A DNA stretch of 64,000 nt from Thiohalospira sp051746205 (GTDB lineage Bacteria; Pseudomonadota; Gammaproteobacteria; Thiohalospirales; Thiohalospiraceae). Within the stretch, counting starts at the first letter, position 1; each line of letters opens with the position of its first letter. Position numbers and translations under genes: made by a program. The stretch covers positions 11,366 through 75,365 of the forward strand of contig JBNJEU010000004.1 of the NCBI GenBank assembly GCA_051746205.1, given 5' to 3'. This document shows, in pieces, positions 16,805 to 25,417 of this stretch. The notes beneath the pieces are model-generated. The model was not told the DNA's origin and did no database searches. It worked only from the letters and a program-made list of their open reading frames with translations.

Positions 16805-16952
16805 CGGAGGTTGCGGGGGCGCGGGTCGTGTCGGGGGATCGTGCCCAGAGAGACGCCCTGAATACGTCCATGTAAGCTCGACGGCCGCATCCCTGCGGCC
16901 GACGCCCTCTGGTCACGATCCCCCGACACGACCCGCGCCCCCGCAACCTCCG
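16805..16952 (-). repeat. Structured intergenic repeat, copy 1 (long palindromic stem with conserved core)
   Basis: A perfect 39-bp inverted repeat (16805-16843 with 16914-16952) encloses a 70-base core. Read on the minus strand the core has a mismatch, an 8-bp helix with one G-T wobble (16912-16905 with 16852-16845), and a hairpin with an 8-bp stem and GGGA loop (16901-16882). It ends with a 28-base strand (16880-16853) containing CGAGCTTACA and GGACGTATTCA. Copy 2 at 31482-31602 has the same architecture in the other orientation. It lies 13 bases after the ygfZ stop and 14 before the convergent regulator's stop. No T-tract follows the stem, so it is not a standard intrinsic terminator. Confidence 0.85.
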
Positions 16953-16966
16953 CTCACCGCCGCAGC

Positions 16967-18628
16967 TCAGATGTCGCTCTCCGATGAGGAGAGGGCGAAG
17001 AGATAGGCATTCTTGCCGGCCGCCTTCGCCGCGTACATGGCGTCATCCGCCATGCTCAGGAGCTGGTCGGGGTCGGCGGCATGTTCCGGATAGAGGCTGA
17101 TGCCGATGCTGGTCCCGATCCGGCATTCACAGCCATCGATGTGGAACGGCTCGTTCACCGTGGTCACCAGCTTTTCAGCGATGCGCGTGGCATTTTCGGC
17201 CTGTTTCAGCTCGCCGACGATGACGGTGAACTCGTCGCCACCGACCCGCGCAAGGACATCCTCGTCGCGAATGGAGTCCCGCATGCGCACGGCCAGTTCC
17301 TGGAGCAGCTTGTCGCCCACCGCGTGTCCGTACTCGTCATTGACCGCCTTGAAACCGTCCAGATCCAGAAAGAGCAGAGCCAGTCGCCGATGGTGACGAA
17401 CCGCCTGCCGCAGCCGGTTCCCCAGTTGTTCGCTGAACAGGGTGCGATTGGGCAGGCCGGTCAGGGGATCGTGGGTCGCCAGGTGGCCGAGTTGCTCATT
17501 GGCCTCGGCCAGTTCGCGCGTGCGCTCCTCCACACGGGCCTCCAGCTCCTGGTTGAAGCGCTGCAACCGCTCTTCGGCCGCCTTCTTTTCGCTGATATCG
17601 CGCGCCAGGACCACATAGACCGGCTCGCTATCGAGTTCGATGCAGGAAACATCGAGTTCGAGCGGGAAGCGGACCCCGTCCCGGCGACGCCCGGTGCTTT
17701 CGTGCCCCACGCCCTCGACCTGGCGATACCATTGTTCCAGCCAGACACGCAGGTCGCCGTCACCGGCCACCTCGAACAGGTGCGGGACCAGCCGTCTCAG
17801 GGACTCGCCCTGCAGTTCACCCTCGGCGTAGCCAAAAATTTGTTCGGTCGTTCGATTGGTCGAGAGAATGCTGCCCAGGGCATCCACGGTGATCAGGCCA
17901 TCGGCGATGTTCTCGAGGATGGTGCGCTCGCGCAGTTCCGACTGCCGCAGTTCGTTTTCGATGACCTCGCGCCGCTGGATTTCACCCTCGACCCGCCGGT
18001 GGATCCCGATCGCGACTCCGATACTGAACAGGACTCCGACCAGGCCCAGGGCAAGATACATCGCGTTGGTCTGTTCGATGATGTGTGTCAGCCGCGTCAT
18101 CGCCTCGAGGTTGGCCTCCCGTTTGCGATTGATGAATTCGTCCATCATCGCCATGGCGCGGTGGCTTCCCGGCAGGACCACGTTGAACAGCCGGTCGACG
18201 GCCTCGTCCTGTCGATCGTCGCGCAGGAGCCGGACAATGGTGTTCTGAGCGCTGCCCACCTCGCGGCTGAGTCGGTGTTGCTCGTCCAGAAGCACCCGGT
18301 CCTCCTCGGTCAGCTCCAGGGCGTACAGCTTCTCGCGTGCCAGGACGTACTCCGACGAGGCCCTCGGCAGTTGCACGAGCAGGTCCTCGACCTCGAACAG
18401 GTCATTGGCAATGATCAGGGACTGGACGATGACGGCGCGTTCCAGGGCCGCTTCACGCATGTGGCGTGCATGGGTCACCATGACGGATCGTTCGTCGACG
18501 ACCTTGGAGACCGTGTCGGAAAAATGGTGAATCCGGTAGAGACCGACGCTGGTGACAGTGATCAGAACGGCGATCACCAGCAGAAAACCCTTGATGATGA
18601 GTTTTCGCGACGCGGTGCGCTCGGACAT
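16967..18628 (-). CDS. Membrane sensor PAS-GGDEF diguanylate cyclase
   Basis: Predicted cyclic-di-GMP synthase of 553 aa. Two membrane helices (about 12-30 and 192-212) flank a periplasmic helical domain of roughly 160 residues that resembles four-helix-bundle receptor domains. A PAS domain follows (about 235-350, with SILSTNRTTEQIFGYAEGEL), then a coiled coil, then a GGDEF domain. The catalytic loop is VGGDEF with DPLTGLPNR before it, so the active site looks intact. Inhibitory I-site RxxD: RDSIRDEDVLARVGG has RDED-like residues but the spacing is uncertain. There is no EAL domain. The ligand is unknown. The start has AAAAAGGG about 10 bases upstream. Confidence 0.9.
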   Translation of the reverse strand: MSERTASRKLIIKGFLLVIAVLITVTSVGLYRIHHFSDTVSKVVDERSVMVTHARHMREAALERAVIVQSLIIANDLFEVEDLLVQLPRASSEYVLAREKLYALELTEEDRVLLDEQHRLSREVGSAQNTIVRLLRDDRQDEAVDRLFNVVLPGSHRAMAMMDEFINRKREANLEAMTRLTHIIEQTNAMYLALGLVGVLFSIGVAIGIHRRVEGEIQRREVIENELRQSELRERTILENIADGLITVDALGSILSTNRTTEQIFGYAEGELQGESLRRLVPHLFEVAGDGDLRVWLEQWYRQVEGVGHESTGRRRDGVRFPLELDVSCIELDSEPVYVVLARDISEKKAAEERLQRFNQELEARVEERTRELAEANEQLGHLATHDPLTGLPNRTLFSEQLGNRLRQAVRHHRRLALLFLDLDGFKAVNDEYGHAVGDKLLQELAVRMRDSIRDEDVLARVGGDEFTVIVGELKQAENATRIAEKLVTTVNEPFHIDGCECRIGTSIGISLYPEHAADPDQLLSMADDAMYAAKAAGKNAYLFALSSSESDI

Positions 18629-18734
18629 ATTCGATGTTCCCTTTTTCCATGGGCCGAGCCGGTTCCGGTACGGACAGGCCGTCCAGTTTCCCGGGAGCTG
18701 ACGTTCGCATTACGAGGCGACAACCCACTCACTC

Positions 18735-18750
18735 AACCTTGTAAAAGGTT
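18735..18750. promoter_or_regulatory. Palindromic operator-like site upstream of the GGDEF gene
   Basis: AACCTT-GTAA-AAGGTT is a perfect 6+6 inverted repeat in an AT-rich stretch between tsaB and the diguanylate cyclase gene, about 107 bases before the latter's ATG. A TTGACA on the minus strand (18800-18795), overlapping the tsaB stop, could be a -35 element, but I find no convincing -10 at the right distance. It could equally be a weak transcript hairpin. Confidence 0.3.
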
Positions 18751-18796
18751 AGCAACAAGCGGAATGGCACGATATGTTTCAACGCATAAAAAGTTG

Positions 18797-19483
18797 TCAA
18801 CTGCCCGGGCGCCAGGGCCGCAGGTAGACGGGCGCGGCCTCTGCGGCCACAGTACCTCCCCCTGCCGCCAGGATCGCCATCGCCAGTTCGGCCACCGCCG
18901 CCGCCTCCGGATACCGATCCGCCTCCACCTCGCCGAGCTCCGCGCGACCGCGGGCCATTCGAGCCCGCAGAGTCTCACCGTGCGCCTCCCAGCCGGACCC
19001 CGCACCGAACCACTTTGAAGCGGTCGGCACAGTGACCGCCTCGGGAGAAAGAACCACCTCCTCGATCGTGCGGATCCACGCGTCGCCGTCGTGTTGATAC
19101 CCCCCCCAGTAGACCTCGCCCATGCGCGCATCCAGGGCTGCCAGAACCCGGTCGACCCCTCGTGCTCGCCCCGCGCTCGCCGCCAGGGCGGCCAGGCTGG
19201 AGACCGGAACCACCGGCCGATCGAGCCCCATGGACAGGCCCTGGGCAATCCCGGCGGCGATGCGCAGGCCGGTGAAGGCCCCCGGGCCGCGACCGAAGGC
19301 GACGGCATCCACTGCCGTGCGGGCGAGCCCGGCTTCGGCCAGCACCGCCTCGCACTGCGGCAGCAGTAGTTCGGCGTGGCGGCGCGGTGCGACTTCAAGC
19401 CGCTGATACACGACACCGTCATGCCACAGAGCGGCGGAACAGGCCTCGGTGGCACTCTCCAGAGCCAGGATCACGGAGCTCAT
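18797..19483 (-). CDS. tsaB: tRNA threonylcarbamoyladenosine biosynthesis protein TsaB
   Basis: Partner of TsaD and TsaE in making the universal t6A37 modification of ANN-decoding tRNAs. The 228-residue product opens with ILALESATEACSAALWH (ASKHA fold) and has the TsaB-typical GRGPGAFTGLRIAAGIAQGL and LDARMGEVYWG. Length is normal. It overlaps the 3' end of the yoaA helicase gene by 4 bases and follows it on the same strand, an arrangement seen in E. coli (yoaA-tsaB/yeaZ). Confidence 0.94.
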   Translation of the reverse strand: MSSVILALESATEACSAALWHDGVVYQRLEVAPRRHAELLLPQCEAVLAEAGLARTAVDAVAFGRGPGAFTGLRIAAGIAQGLSMGLDRPVVPVSSLAALAASAGRARGVDRVLAALDARMGEVYWGGYQHDGDAWIRTIEEVVLSPEAVTVPTASKWFGAGSGWEAHGETLRARMARGRAELGEVEADRYPEAAAVAELAMAILAAGGGTVAAEAAPVYLRPWRPGS

Positions 19484-21474
19484 GCCGACGACACCTCACC
19501 CCGATGATAGGCAAAGAAAGGACCGAGACGCTCCAGGCGCCGGGTCCGGGTCATGCTCGGCAGGCTGTCCAGGAAGAGCCGACCGTACGGCTTCTCCACC
19601 AGTCGCGGGTCGCCGATGACCAGTACGCCGTAGTCGTCCACATCGCGGATGAGACGCCCGACCCCCTGTTTCAGGGTCAGGGCCGCCTCGGGAATCTGGA
19701 AGGTCATGAAGGGATTGCCACCGTCACGCTTCAACGCCTGGATGCGCGCCTCGGTGACCGGGTCGCCGGGGGCGGCGAAGGGCAACTTGTCGATGATCAC
19801 ACAGGAGAGCGCCTCGCCACGCACATCGACCCCCTCCCAGAAGCTGCCGGTACCCAGCAACACCCCGTTTCCCGCCGCGCGGAAGGCCTCCAGTAGCTGG
19901 CCGCGCGGTGCCGTTCCCTGCACGAACAACGGCCAGGGCAGCACCCCCTCCAGGTATTCCGTCGCCTCCTTCAGGGCACGATGGCTGGTGAACAGCAGGA
20001 AGGCGCGTCCCCCGCTGGCCACGAGCACCGGCCGGCAGGCGTCCAGAAGCGCCCGGGTGTAACCGGGATCACGCGGTTCGGGGAGCCCCTCCGGGACATA
20101 GAGCAGGGACTGCCTCCGGTGGTCGAAGGGGCTCGACCAGATGGCAGTCTCGGCATCATGCAGGCCCAGACGGCTCTGGAAGTAATCGAAGCGACCGGCC
20201 ACTGCCAGGGTCGCCGAGGTAAAGACCCAGGCGTTGCCATGGCGGGCCATGTGCCCACGGAAGCTGGAGGCGACATCCAGCGGTGTGGCATTGAAGGCGG
20301 CCGTGCGTCCGGCGAGTTCCACCCAGTGAACCTCTTCCGGCGTATCCTCCGCAGTCGCGACATGCAACCGCTCGGTCAGCTCCAGGGCACGGTTCCAGGC
20401 GGTCTCCAGGGTCTTGCCCCGGCCGGCGTTGAGCTCCAGCTCGGCGACAAGCGCCGCCAGCGCCTCCTCCAGCCTCGCCATGGCATCACCCACCCCCGCC
20501 TCGGACGCCACCGGTTCCCACGGTCGCCGGCTCTCGCCCGGCTGCTCACCGAGGACCACCATCATCCCCTCCACCGCCTCGGCCAGATCAGCAGCGGCAT
20601 CGCGCAGTTCCTGCCGGGAATCGGCCTCGGTGATGGCGGCATTGCCGACATCCCGGGCCAGTTCCAGCAACTGATGGTTGCTCACCCGTGTGCTGAAGAA
20701 GCGCGTGGCCACATCCGGAAGCTGATGGGCCTCATCCACGATGACCCCGTCGGCGGTGGGCAGCAGCTCACCGAAACCGTCCTCGCGCAGCGCCATGTCG
20801 GCCAGCAGCAGATGGTGATTCACCACCACCAGATCAGCCTGCTGGGCGCGACGACGCGCATGCAGCAGATGGCAGTCGTTGACGCTGGGGCACTCGGTTC
20901 CCAGGCAGTTGTCGACGGTGGAGGTGATCCGGGGGATCAGCGGATCGTCTTCGGCGAGTTCGCCGAAATCGGCCAGGTCGCCGCTGTCGGTGCGCCGCGC
21001 CCACTCGTCGACCTTCTCCAGACGGGCGCGCTGCTTCGGTATCCGCTCGGCGGTGCGGGCCAGCTGCAGGCGGTGCGGACACAGATAGTTGTTGCGCCCC
21101 TTGAGCAGGGCCGCGTCCACCGGCACACCCAGGGCCTTGCGCACCATGGGCAGGTCGCGATGGAAAAGCTGGTCCTGCAGATGGCGGGTGCCGGTGGAGA
21201 TGAGGACCTTGCCCCCGCCGACGAGGGCCGGCACCAGATAGGCGAAGGTCTTGCCGGTCCCGGTCCCGGCCTCGGCCACCAGGACCTCGCCCCGTTCCAG
21301 CGCCCCGGCCACGGCATCGGCCATGGCTCGCTGCTCCGCGCGCGGACGGAAACCCGGCAGCGATTCGGCCATCGGGCCGTCGGGTCCGAGGATGCGGGCG
21401 GCGCGACCCGACTCCCCCGTGGTCTCTCCCTCTGCGGGCATCGTGGCATCCCCTGCCGTTGTCTCGTCAATCAT
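19480..21474 (-). CDS. yoaA: DinG-family Fe-S DNA helicase YoaA
   Basis: XPD-like 5'-3' superfamily 2 helicase, 664 aa from the ATG at 21474. Walker A is AEAGTGTGKT and the DEAH box is VDEAHQLPD. Between them lie four cysteines (NYLCPH, then NCLGTECPSVNDC) in the arrangement that binds a 4Fe-4S cluster in DinG/XPD. The C-terminal helicase motifs include GTGSFWEGVDVRGE and QGVGRLIRD. In E. coli YoaA works with HolC at stalled forks. Upstream frame extension is a shadow of the preceding gene, which it overlaps by 8 bases. Confidence 0.93.
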   Translation of the reverse strand: MIDETTAGDATMPAEGETTGESGRAARILGPDGPMAESLPGFRPRAEQRAMADAVAGALERGEVLVAEAGTGTGKTFAYLVPALVGGGKVLISTGTRHLQDQLFHRDLPMVRKALGVPVDAALLKGRNNYLCPHRLQLARTAERIPKQRARLEKVDEWARRTDSGDLADFGELAEDDPLIPRITSTVDNCLGTECPSVNDCHLLHARRRAQQADLVVVNHHLLLADMALREDGFGELLPTADGVIVDEAHQLPDVATRFFSTRVSNHQLLELARDVGNAAITEADSRQELRDAAADLAEAVEGMMVVLGEQPGESRRPWEPVASEAGVGDAMARLEEALAALVAELELNAGRGKTLETAWNRALELTERLHVATAEDTPEEVHWVELAGRTAAFNATPLDVASSFRGHMARHGNAWVFTSATLAVAGRFDYFQSRLGLHDAETAIWSSPFDHRRQSLLYVPEGLPEPRDPGYTRALLDACRPVLVASGGRAFLLFTSHRALKEATEYLEGVLPWPLFVQGTAPRGQLLEAFRAAGNGVLLGTGSFWEGVDVRGEALSCVIIDKLPFAAPGDPVTEARIQALKRDGGNPFMTFQIPEAALTLKQGVGRLIRDVDDYGVLVIGDPRLVEKPYGRLFLDSLPSMTRTRRLERLGPFFAYHRGEVSSA

Positions 21475-21988
21475 CGGGTCGATTGGTCCAGATGGGTGAA
21501 TCGACCCGTCCCTCTTCCCGGCTCCAGACCGGATCACCGATGATCCGGAAGCGCGCCACCGACATGGCGCCACGCTTGCGCTGGCCGGCACTCGGTGTCT
21601 TCTCGGCCATGGCCTCCTCGATGGCCTCTCGGGTGGCGGTGAGGATCTCGAAGGTCTCGTAATCCTCGTCCATGAGCACCAGCAGCACCCGATCCCACGG
21701 TTTGTCCATGGCCAGCTGGCCGATCCGCGGCTTGCCCTTCGACTCGTCGAAGAAGGCGCGCGCCTTGACCTGGATCCGCTCCCCGGCCCAGTCACCCGTG
21801 CCGATGGCATCCACACCGCCCTCCTCGCCCTCGTACGGCTCCAGTTCCAGGAGCCGGATGGCGTCGGCGACGGCGATCTCGTTGCTGATGGGGAGGGTCT
21901 TGCCGGTGGTCCGGCGATATTCGGCGGCCAGGCGCCGAGCCTCCCCCATCAGCCGGTCAACGGCATAGACTCCCACGGGCGGCATCAC
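21467..21988 (-). CDS. Uncharacterised protein, possible PD-(D/E)XK nuclease-like fold
   Basis: I do not recognise a named family with certainty. The 173-residue protein has an early helix with a conserved-looking acid (ISNEIAVADAIRLL). It then has GGVDAIG, a short loop, and ERIQVKAR: the spacing D-x(n)-Q-x-K after a helical Glu is what PD-(D/E)XK nucleases show. A hydrophobic strand VLLVLMDEDYETFEI follows, then a basic C-terminal region (GQRKRGAMSVARFRI). There is no signal peptide or membrane helix. Its 3' end overlaps yoaA by 8 bases, so the two are likely translated together. The nuclease call is inference from a weak motif. Confidence 0.55.
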   Translation of the reverse strand: MMPPVGVYAVDRLMGEARRLAAEYRRTTGKTLPISNEIAVADAIRLLELEPYEGEEGGVDAIGTGDWAGERIQVKARAFFDESKGKPRIGQLAMDKPWDRVLLVLMDEDYETFEILTATREAIEEAMAEKTPSAGQRKRGAMSVARFRIIGDPVWSREEGRVDSPIWTNRPDD

Positions 21989-22158
21989 GGGTCAGGGGAA
22001 TGAACCGTCACTGTACCGCTTCAGGGGTCGGGGGCGCAAAGGCGAAGCCCGGAGTGGAGCCGATTTTCGGCCCGCAGGCCACTGGGTGGTTCGCCCTCGG
22101 AGGCCCACCGTAGGCAAATCGAACCCGGAACCGCTACCATGTCCGAAAAGGAGGCCCC

Positions 22159-23754
22159 ATGACGCAGCACGAACACCCCGCCTTCATCCGGGCACTGCGA
22201 AAACCCGGCGCCTGGCCCCACCCTGTGGATGATGTGGAGCTGGTGGAGACGCACATTTCCTGGGTTCTTCTCGCCGGTGAGCACGCCTACAAGTTCAAGA
22301 AGCCAGTGAACTTCGGCTTCGTCGATTTCAGCAGCCTCCACCTGCGCCGCTACTACTGCCGCGAAGAACTGCGTCGCAACCAGCCACTGGCCGCCGAACT
22401 CTACGAAGCGGTGATCACCCTGAGTGGCGACCCGGAAGCGCCGCTGATCGAGGCGGACGGCGAGGAAACGGAGCCGGCCTTCGAGTACGGGGTCCGGATG
22501 CGCCGCTTCGACGAGGCACACCGGCTCGATCGCATGCTGGCGGCCGGACAACTTGATGCCGAAGCGCTGGAGGATTTCGCCCGGCGGCTGGCACAGTTTC
22601 ATCAGGAGGCCGCAGTAGCCAGCCGCCAGACGGTAAACGGTACACCGGAGGCGGTAATTGCACCGGCACGTGACAACATCCGCGGCCTCCAGGCGCTGCT
22701 GCGCGATCGGCCGGAGTTGAGAGAGGCATCAAGCGACGCTCTGGAACGGGTGGGTGCGTGGACCGAGGAAGCCTATCGCGTGCTGGCACCGACCATGGCC
22801 GCGCGCCGTGCCGAGGGCTTCATCCGTGAATGCCACGGGGATCTCCACCTCGGCAATCTGACCTGGCACAGCGATCGGGTCATCGCCTTCGACTGCATCG
22901 AGTTCAATCCGGATTTCTACTGGATCGACGTGATCAACGAGATTGCCTTCCTGGTCATGGACACGGCCGACCGGGGCCATCCGGAACTCGGGCGTCGGGC
23001 CCTGAACCGCTATCTGGAGTGGACGGGGGACTACAACGGCGTCGCCCTGCTCGATTTCTACCGAGTCTACCGCGCCATGGTCCGTGCCAGAGTGGCCGGC
23101 CTGCGGCTGGAGCAGACCGAGGGAGACAAAGCCCGAAAGGTGTGCGACGAGATCACCGACTACCTCGATCTGGCGGCGACCTTCATTCGCCCCCATCCGC
23201 CGTGGCTGGCCCTGACCCACGGACTGTCCGGTTCCGGAAAGAGCCGGGTGAGCCGCGAGATCGTCGCCTCGGGAGACGCCATCCGCCTGCGCTCGGATGT
23301 CGAACGCAAGCGCCTGCACGGTCTCTCCCCCGACGCCCGTACCGATTCGGGTGTCGCCGCCGGCCTCTATACCCCCGAGGCGAGCCGGCGCACCTACCAG
23401 CACCTGCTCGACCGTGCCGAAACCCTGCTGCGCGCCGGCTGGCCGGTCGTGGTCGACGCGACCTTCCTGACCAGCGCCCGGCGCGAGCCCTTTCTCGAGC
23501 TGGCGCGGGAACTCCGAGTGGACAGTGTCATCCTGGACATCGATGCCCCGGAAGAGGTGTTGCGCCAGCGGATCCGTGATCGGGCCGCCAAGGGACGCGA
23601 CCCCTCCGAAGCCGACGAGACCGTCCTCGACCACCAGCTCGAGCAGCGCGAGCGCGTGGCGTCCGGGGAGGCAACCCGCGTCCTGACCATCGACACCACT
23701 CGGGAGCGCGATGGCGCCGTCCTCTGGCGCCGCGTCGGCGGACTGGACGAATAG
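22159..23754 (+). CDS. Bifunctional APH-like phosphotransferase / P-loop kinase
   Basis: A 531-residue fusion. Residues 1-340 are an aminoglycoside/choline-kinase-like domain with the catalytic HGDLHLGN and the metal-binding segment AFDCIEFNP; residues about 345-531 are an AAA/zeta-toxin-like P-loop kinase with Walker A GLSGSGKSR and a downstream VVVDATFL. This is the COG2187+COG0645 arrangement found in many proteobacteria; the substrates of both halves are unknown and antibiotic resistance should not be assumed. AAAAGGAGG lies 5 bases before the ATG. It converges on the lipoate ligase gene with a 17-base gap. Confidence 0.88.
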   Translation: MTQHEHPAFIRALRKPGAWPHPVDDVELVETHISWVLLAGEHAYKFKKPVNFGFVDFSSLHLRRYYCREELRRNQPLAAELYEAVITLSGDPEAPLIEADGEETEPAFEYGVRMRRFDEAHRLDRMLAAGQLDAEALEDFARRLAQFHQEAAVASRQTVNGTPEAVIAPARDNIRGLQALLRDRPELREASSDALERVGAWTEEAYRVLAPTMAARRAEGFIRECHGDLHLGNLTWHSDRVIAFDCIEFNPDFYWIDVINEIAFLVMDTADRGHPELGRRALNRYLEWTGDYNGVALLDFYRVYRAMVRARVAGLRLEQTEGDKARKVCDEITDYLDLAATFIRPHPPWLALTHGLSGSGKSRVSREIVASGDAIRLRSDVERKRLHGLSPDARTDSGVAAGLYTPEASRRTYQHLLDRAETLLRAGWPVVVDATFLTSARREPFLELARELRVDSVILDIDAPEEVLRQRIRDRAAKGRDPSEADETVLDHQLEQRERVASGEATRVLTIDTTRERDGAVLWRRVGGLDE

Positions 23755-23771
23755 AACGGACCGTTCGGAGG

Positions 23772-24854
23772 TCAGTGCGGCTCGCTGTGGCGACAGGCCA
23801 GAATGGCCGTTGCGATGTCGCCGGCGGTCACGCCCGGGATGTCGGCAGCCAGAACCTCCAGCTGGCCATGAATGACCGCTTCCAGAGCGGTGGCATCGTT
23901 CAAACCCTCCCCCTTCAGCACGTCGGCCAGACGCTCCATGGCATCCTCCGGAAAGACCGTGAAATCGCCGGACAGGAGCAGGTCGTCGATGACATCGTCC
24001 TTCTCGAGTAGCTGCGCCCGGATCAACCCGCCTTCGGCCTTGTGAGCGCCCTCGGTCAGATGGGTTCCGGCGGCGATCTTGACACCCATGTCGACGAACT
24101 TGCGCCCCTTCTGGTAGGTCCATTCCGGGTCCTGGAGCGCCTCTTCCTGCTCGGCGATGCTCGCCTGTTCGGCCGCCGTCGGTTCATCCGGGACCACTTC
24201 GACACCGAGGCTCTCGCCGATCCGGGCGAGGAAAGCCTCACGCACCGCCTCCCGGCTCGGCGCTTCGCCCAGTTCACGCTTCAAGGTGGTGATGTAGTCG
24301 TTCATGCCGGCGCGCAATTTGTCGCGGAACTTCTCCGAGGTGACCTTCAGACAGCGCGCCATGGTGTCGACATCGAAGTCGAACATGAAGCTGCCGACCA
24401 TCACCGTGGCATCGCCGATGGTCGCCGCCCCGGTGCCACCGATCTTGCGGCCATCGACATGGATGTCATTCACCGGCCGGAAGGTGGCGTTGACCCCGAG
24501 GTCCTGGTAGGTGGCGATCACGGGATCGATGAAATGCTCGAAAATCCGTGAAACGAAACGCGGCGCCCGACCGGCCGGGTAGATGAAGTGGAAGAACATC
24601 TGCTCCCGATCCAGGTAGACCGAGCCACCGCCCACATGGCGGCGGATGATCGGCAGGTTCTGCTCACGGCAGTATGCCTCGTCGACCTCCAGGGCGATCT
24701 CCTGGTGCAGGCCGACACAGACGTAGGGATCGTCCGGGTTGACCAGGGTCAGGACCGGCTCATCGTCCGGTCCCATGGCCTCGGCAATACCGTGGTAGAC
24801 CGCCTGGGAACGAACGGCGGACTGGAAGCCGAAATCGAGCACTCGCAGTTGCAT
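23772..24854 (-). CDS. lplA: Lipoate-protein ligase A family protein
   Basis: Attaches lipoate (or octanoate) to carrier domains such as E2 subunits or GcvH. Residues 1-200 form the biotin/lipoate ligase catalytic domain, with RRHVGGGSVYLD and the reactive-lysine motif NDIHVDGRKIGGTGAA. The C-terminal part (about 250-340, KGRKFVDMGVKIAAGTHL) resembles the LplA accessory domain. At 360 aa the length matches complete LplA. Sulfur-oxidising Chromatiales also use LplA-like ligases for the sHdr pathway, but no sHdr gene is nearby, so that assignment has no support here. Confidence 0.85.
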   Translation of the reverse strand: MQLRVLDFGFQSAVRSQAVYHGIAEAMGPDDEPVLTLVNPDDPYVCVGLHQEIALEVDEAYCREQNLPIIRRHVGGGSVYLDREQMFFHFIYPAGRAPRFVSRIFEHFIDPVIATYQDLGVNATFRPVNDIHVDGRKIGGTGAATIGDATVMVGSFMFDFDVDTMARCLKVTSEKFRDKLRAGMNDYITTLKRELGEAPSREAVREAFLARIGESLGVEVVPDEPTAAEQASIAEQEEALQDPEWTYQKGRKFVDMGVKIAAGTHLTEGAHKAEGGLIRAQLLEKDDVIDDLLLSGDFTVFPEDAMERLADVLKGEGLNDATALEAVIHGQLEVLAADIPGVTAGDIATAILACRHSEPH

Positions 24855-24910
24855 GGCACACCCCTCAACGGTGTAAAGATAGGTGGATGGTAGCAGTTTC
24901 CCGGCCCGTG

Positions 24911-25417
24911 TCAGAGCCCGCCCGTCCCGTCATTACCGGACCAGCCCTCCACCGGTGCGTGACGCGGTGCGCGGCGGACCAGACAATCGACAAACACGAA
25001 CCGTTCCGGCGGTTCCGGGAAGAGAAAAAGGTGAGACCGACTGCGCTGGTCACTGGCGCCGAAACCGGGCACCGGAGACCGGACCCCGGGCCAGCTTTTC
25101 AGCACCCGGGCCCAGAGCGCCTCGCGACGTCGACCATCGAGTGTCCACCAGAGCGCGACCGGCTCGGCGTAGGGGCGAAGATGATCGAGATGCCAGCGCC
25201 GTTTCGCGCCACCTCGCCAGTGGCGCCCTGCCCGCGCCGCCAGTCCGCCCGGTCCGAAGGCGCTGCCGACGTAACCGTAGATTCCCGCCGGCAGAGTCCA
25301 CTCGCCGAGCCGCCCGATGCTCAGGTTCATCGTCTCCGCAAGCCGTAGAAACACGACATAGGTACCGGAGTGGCGCGGAAGTCCAGGGACCTCAGACCCG
25401 GTCGGCTTCGTCTGCAT
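24911..25417 (-). CDS. DUF123 (GIY-YIG-like) domain protein
   Basis: A 168-residue protein with SGTYVVFLRL, then PAGIYGYVGSAFGPGGLAARAGRHWR and KRRWHLDHLRPYAE, matching the DUF123 family, which shares the GIY-YIG topology and is sometimes fused to endonuclease III. No biochemical function is firmly known. The start at 25417 gives the natural N-terminus; the longer open frame is a shadow of the MFS gene, which it overlaps by 26 bases. It probably shares a transcript with that gene and perhaps with lplA, 56 bases downstream. Confidence 0.82.
   Translation of the reverse strand: MQTKPTGSEVPGLPRHSGTYVVFLRLAETMNLSIGRLGEWTLPAGIYGYVGSAFGPGGLAARAGRHWRGGAKRRWHLDHLRPYAEPVALWWTLDGRRREALWARVLKSWPGVRSPVPGFGASDQRSRSHLFLFPEPPERFVFVDCLVRRAPRHAPVEGWSGNDGTGGL

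Noticed and set aside
16805..16952. Copy 1 as a simple bidirectional intrinsic terminator
   Set aside because: The stem is far longer than needed, no T-tract follows on either strand, and copy 2 in a non-convergent setting keeps the same core.
22159..23754. Aminoglycoside resistance determinant
   Set aside because: Only the fold and catalytic loop match; this fused family is widespread in environmental bacteria without known resistance activity.
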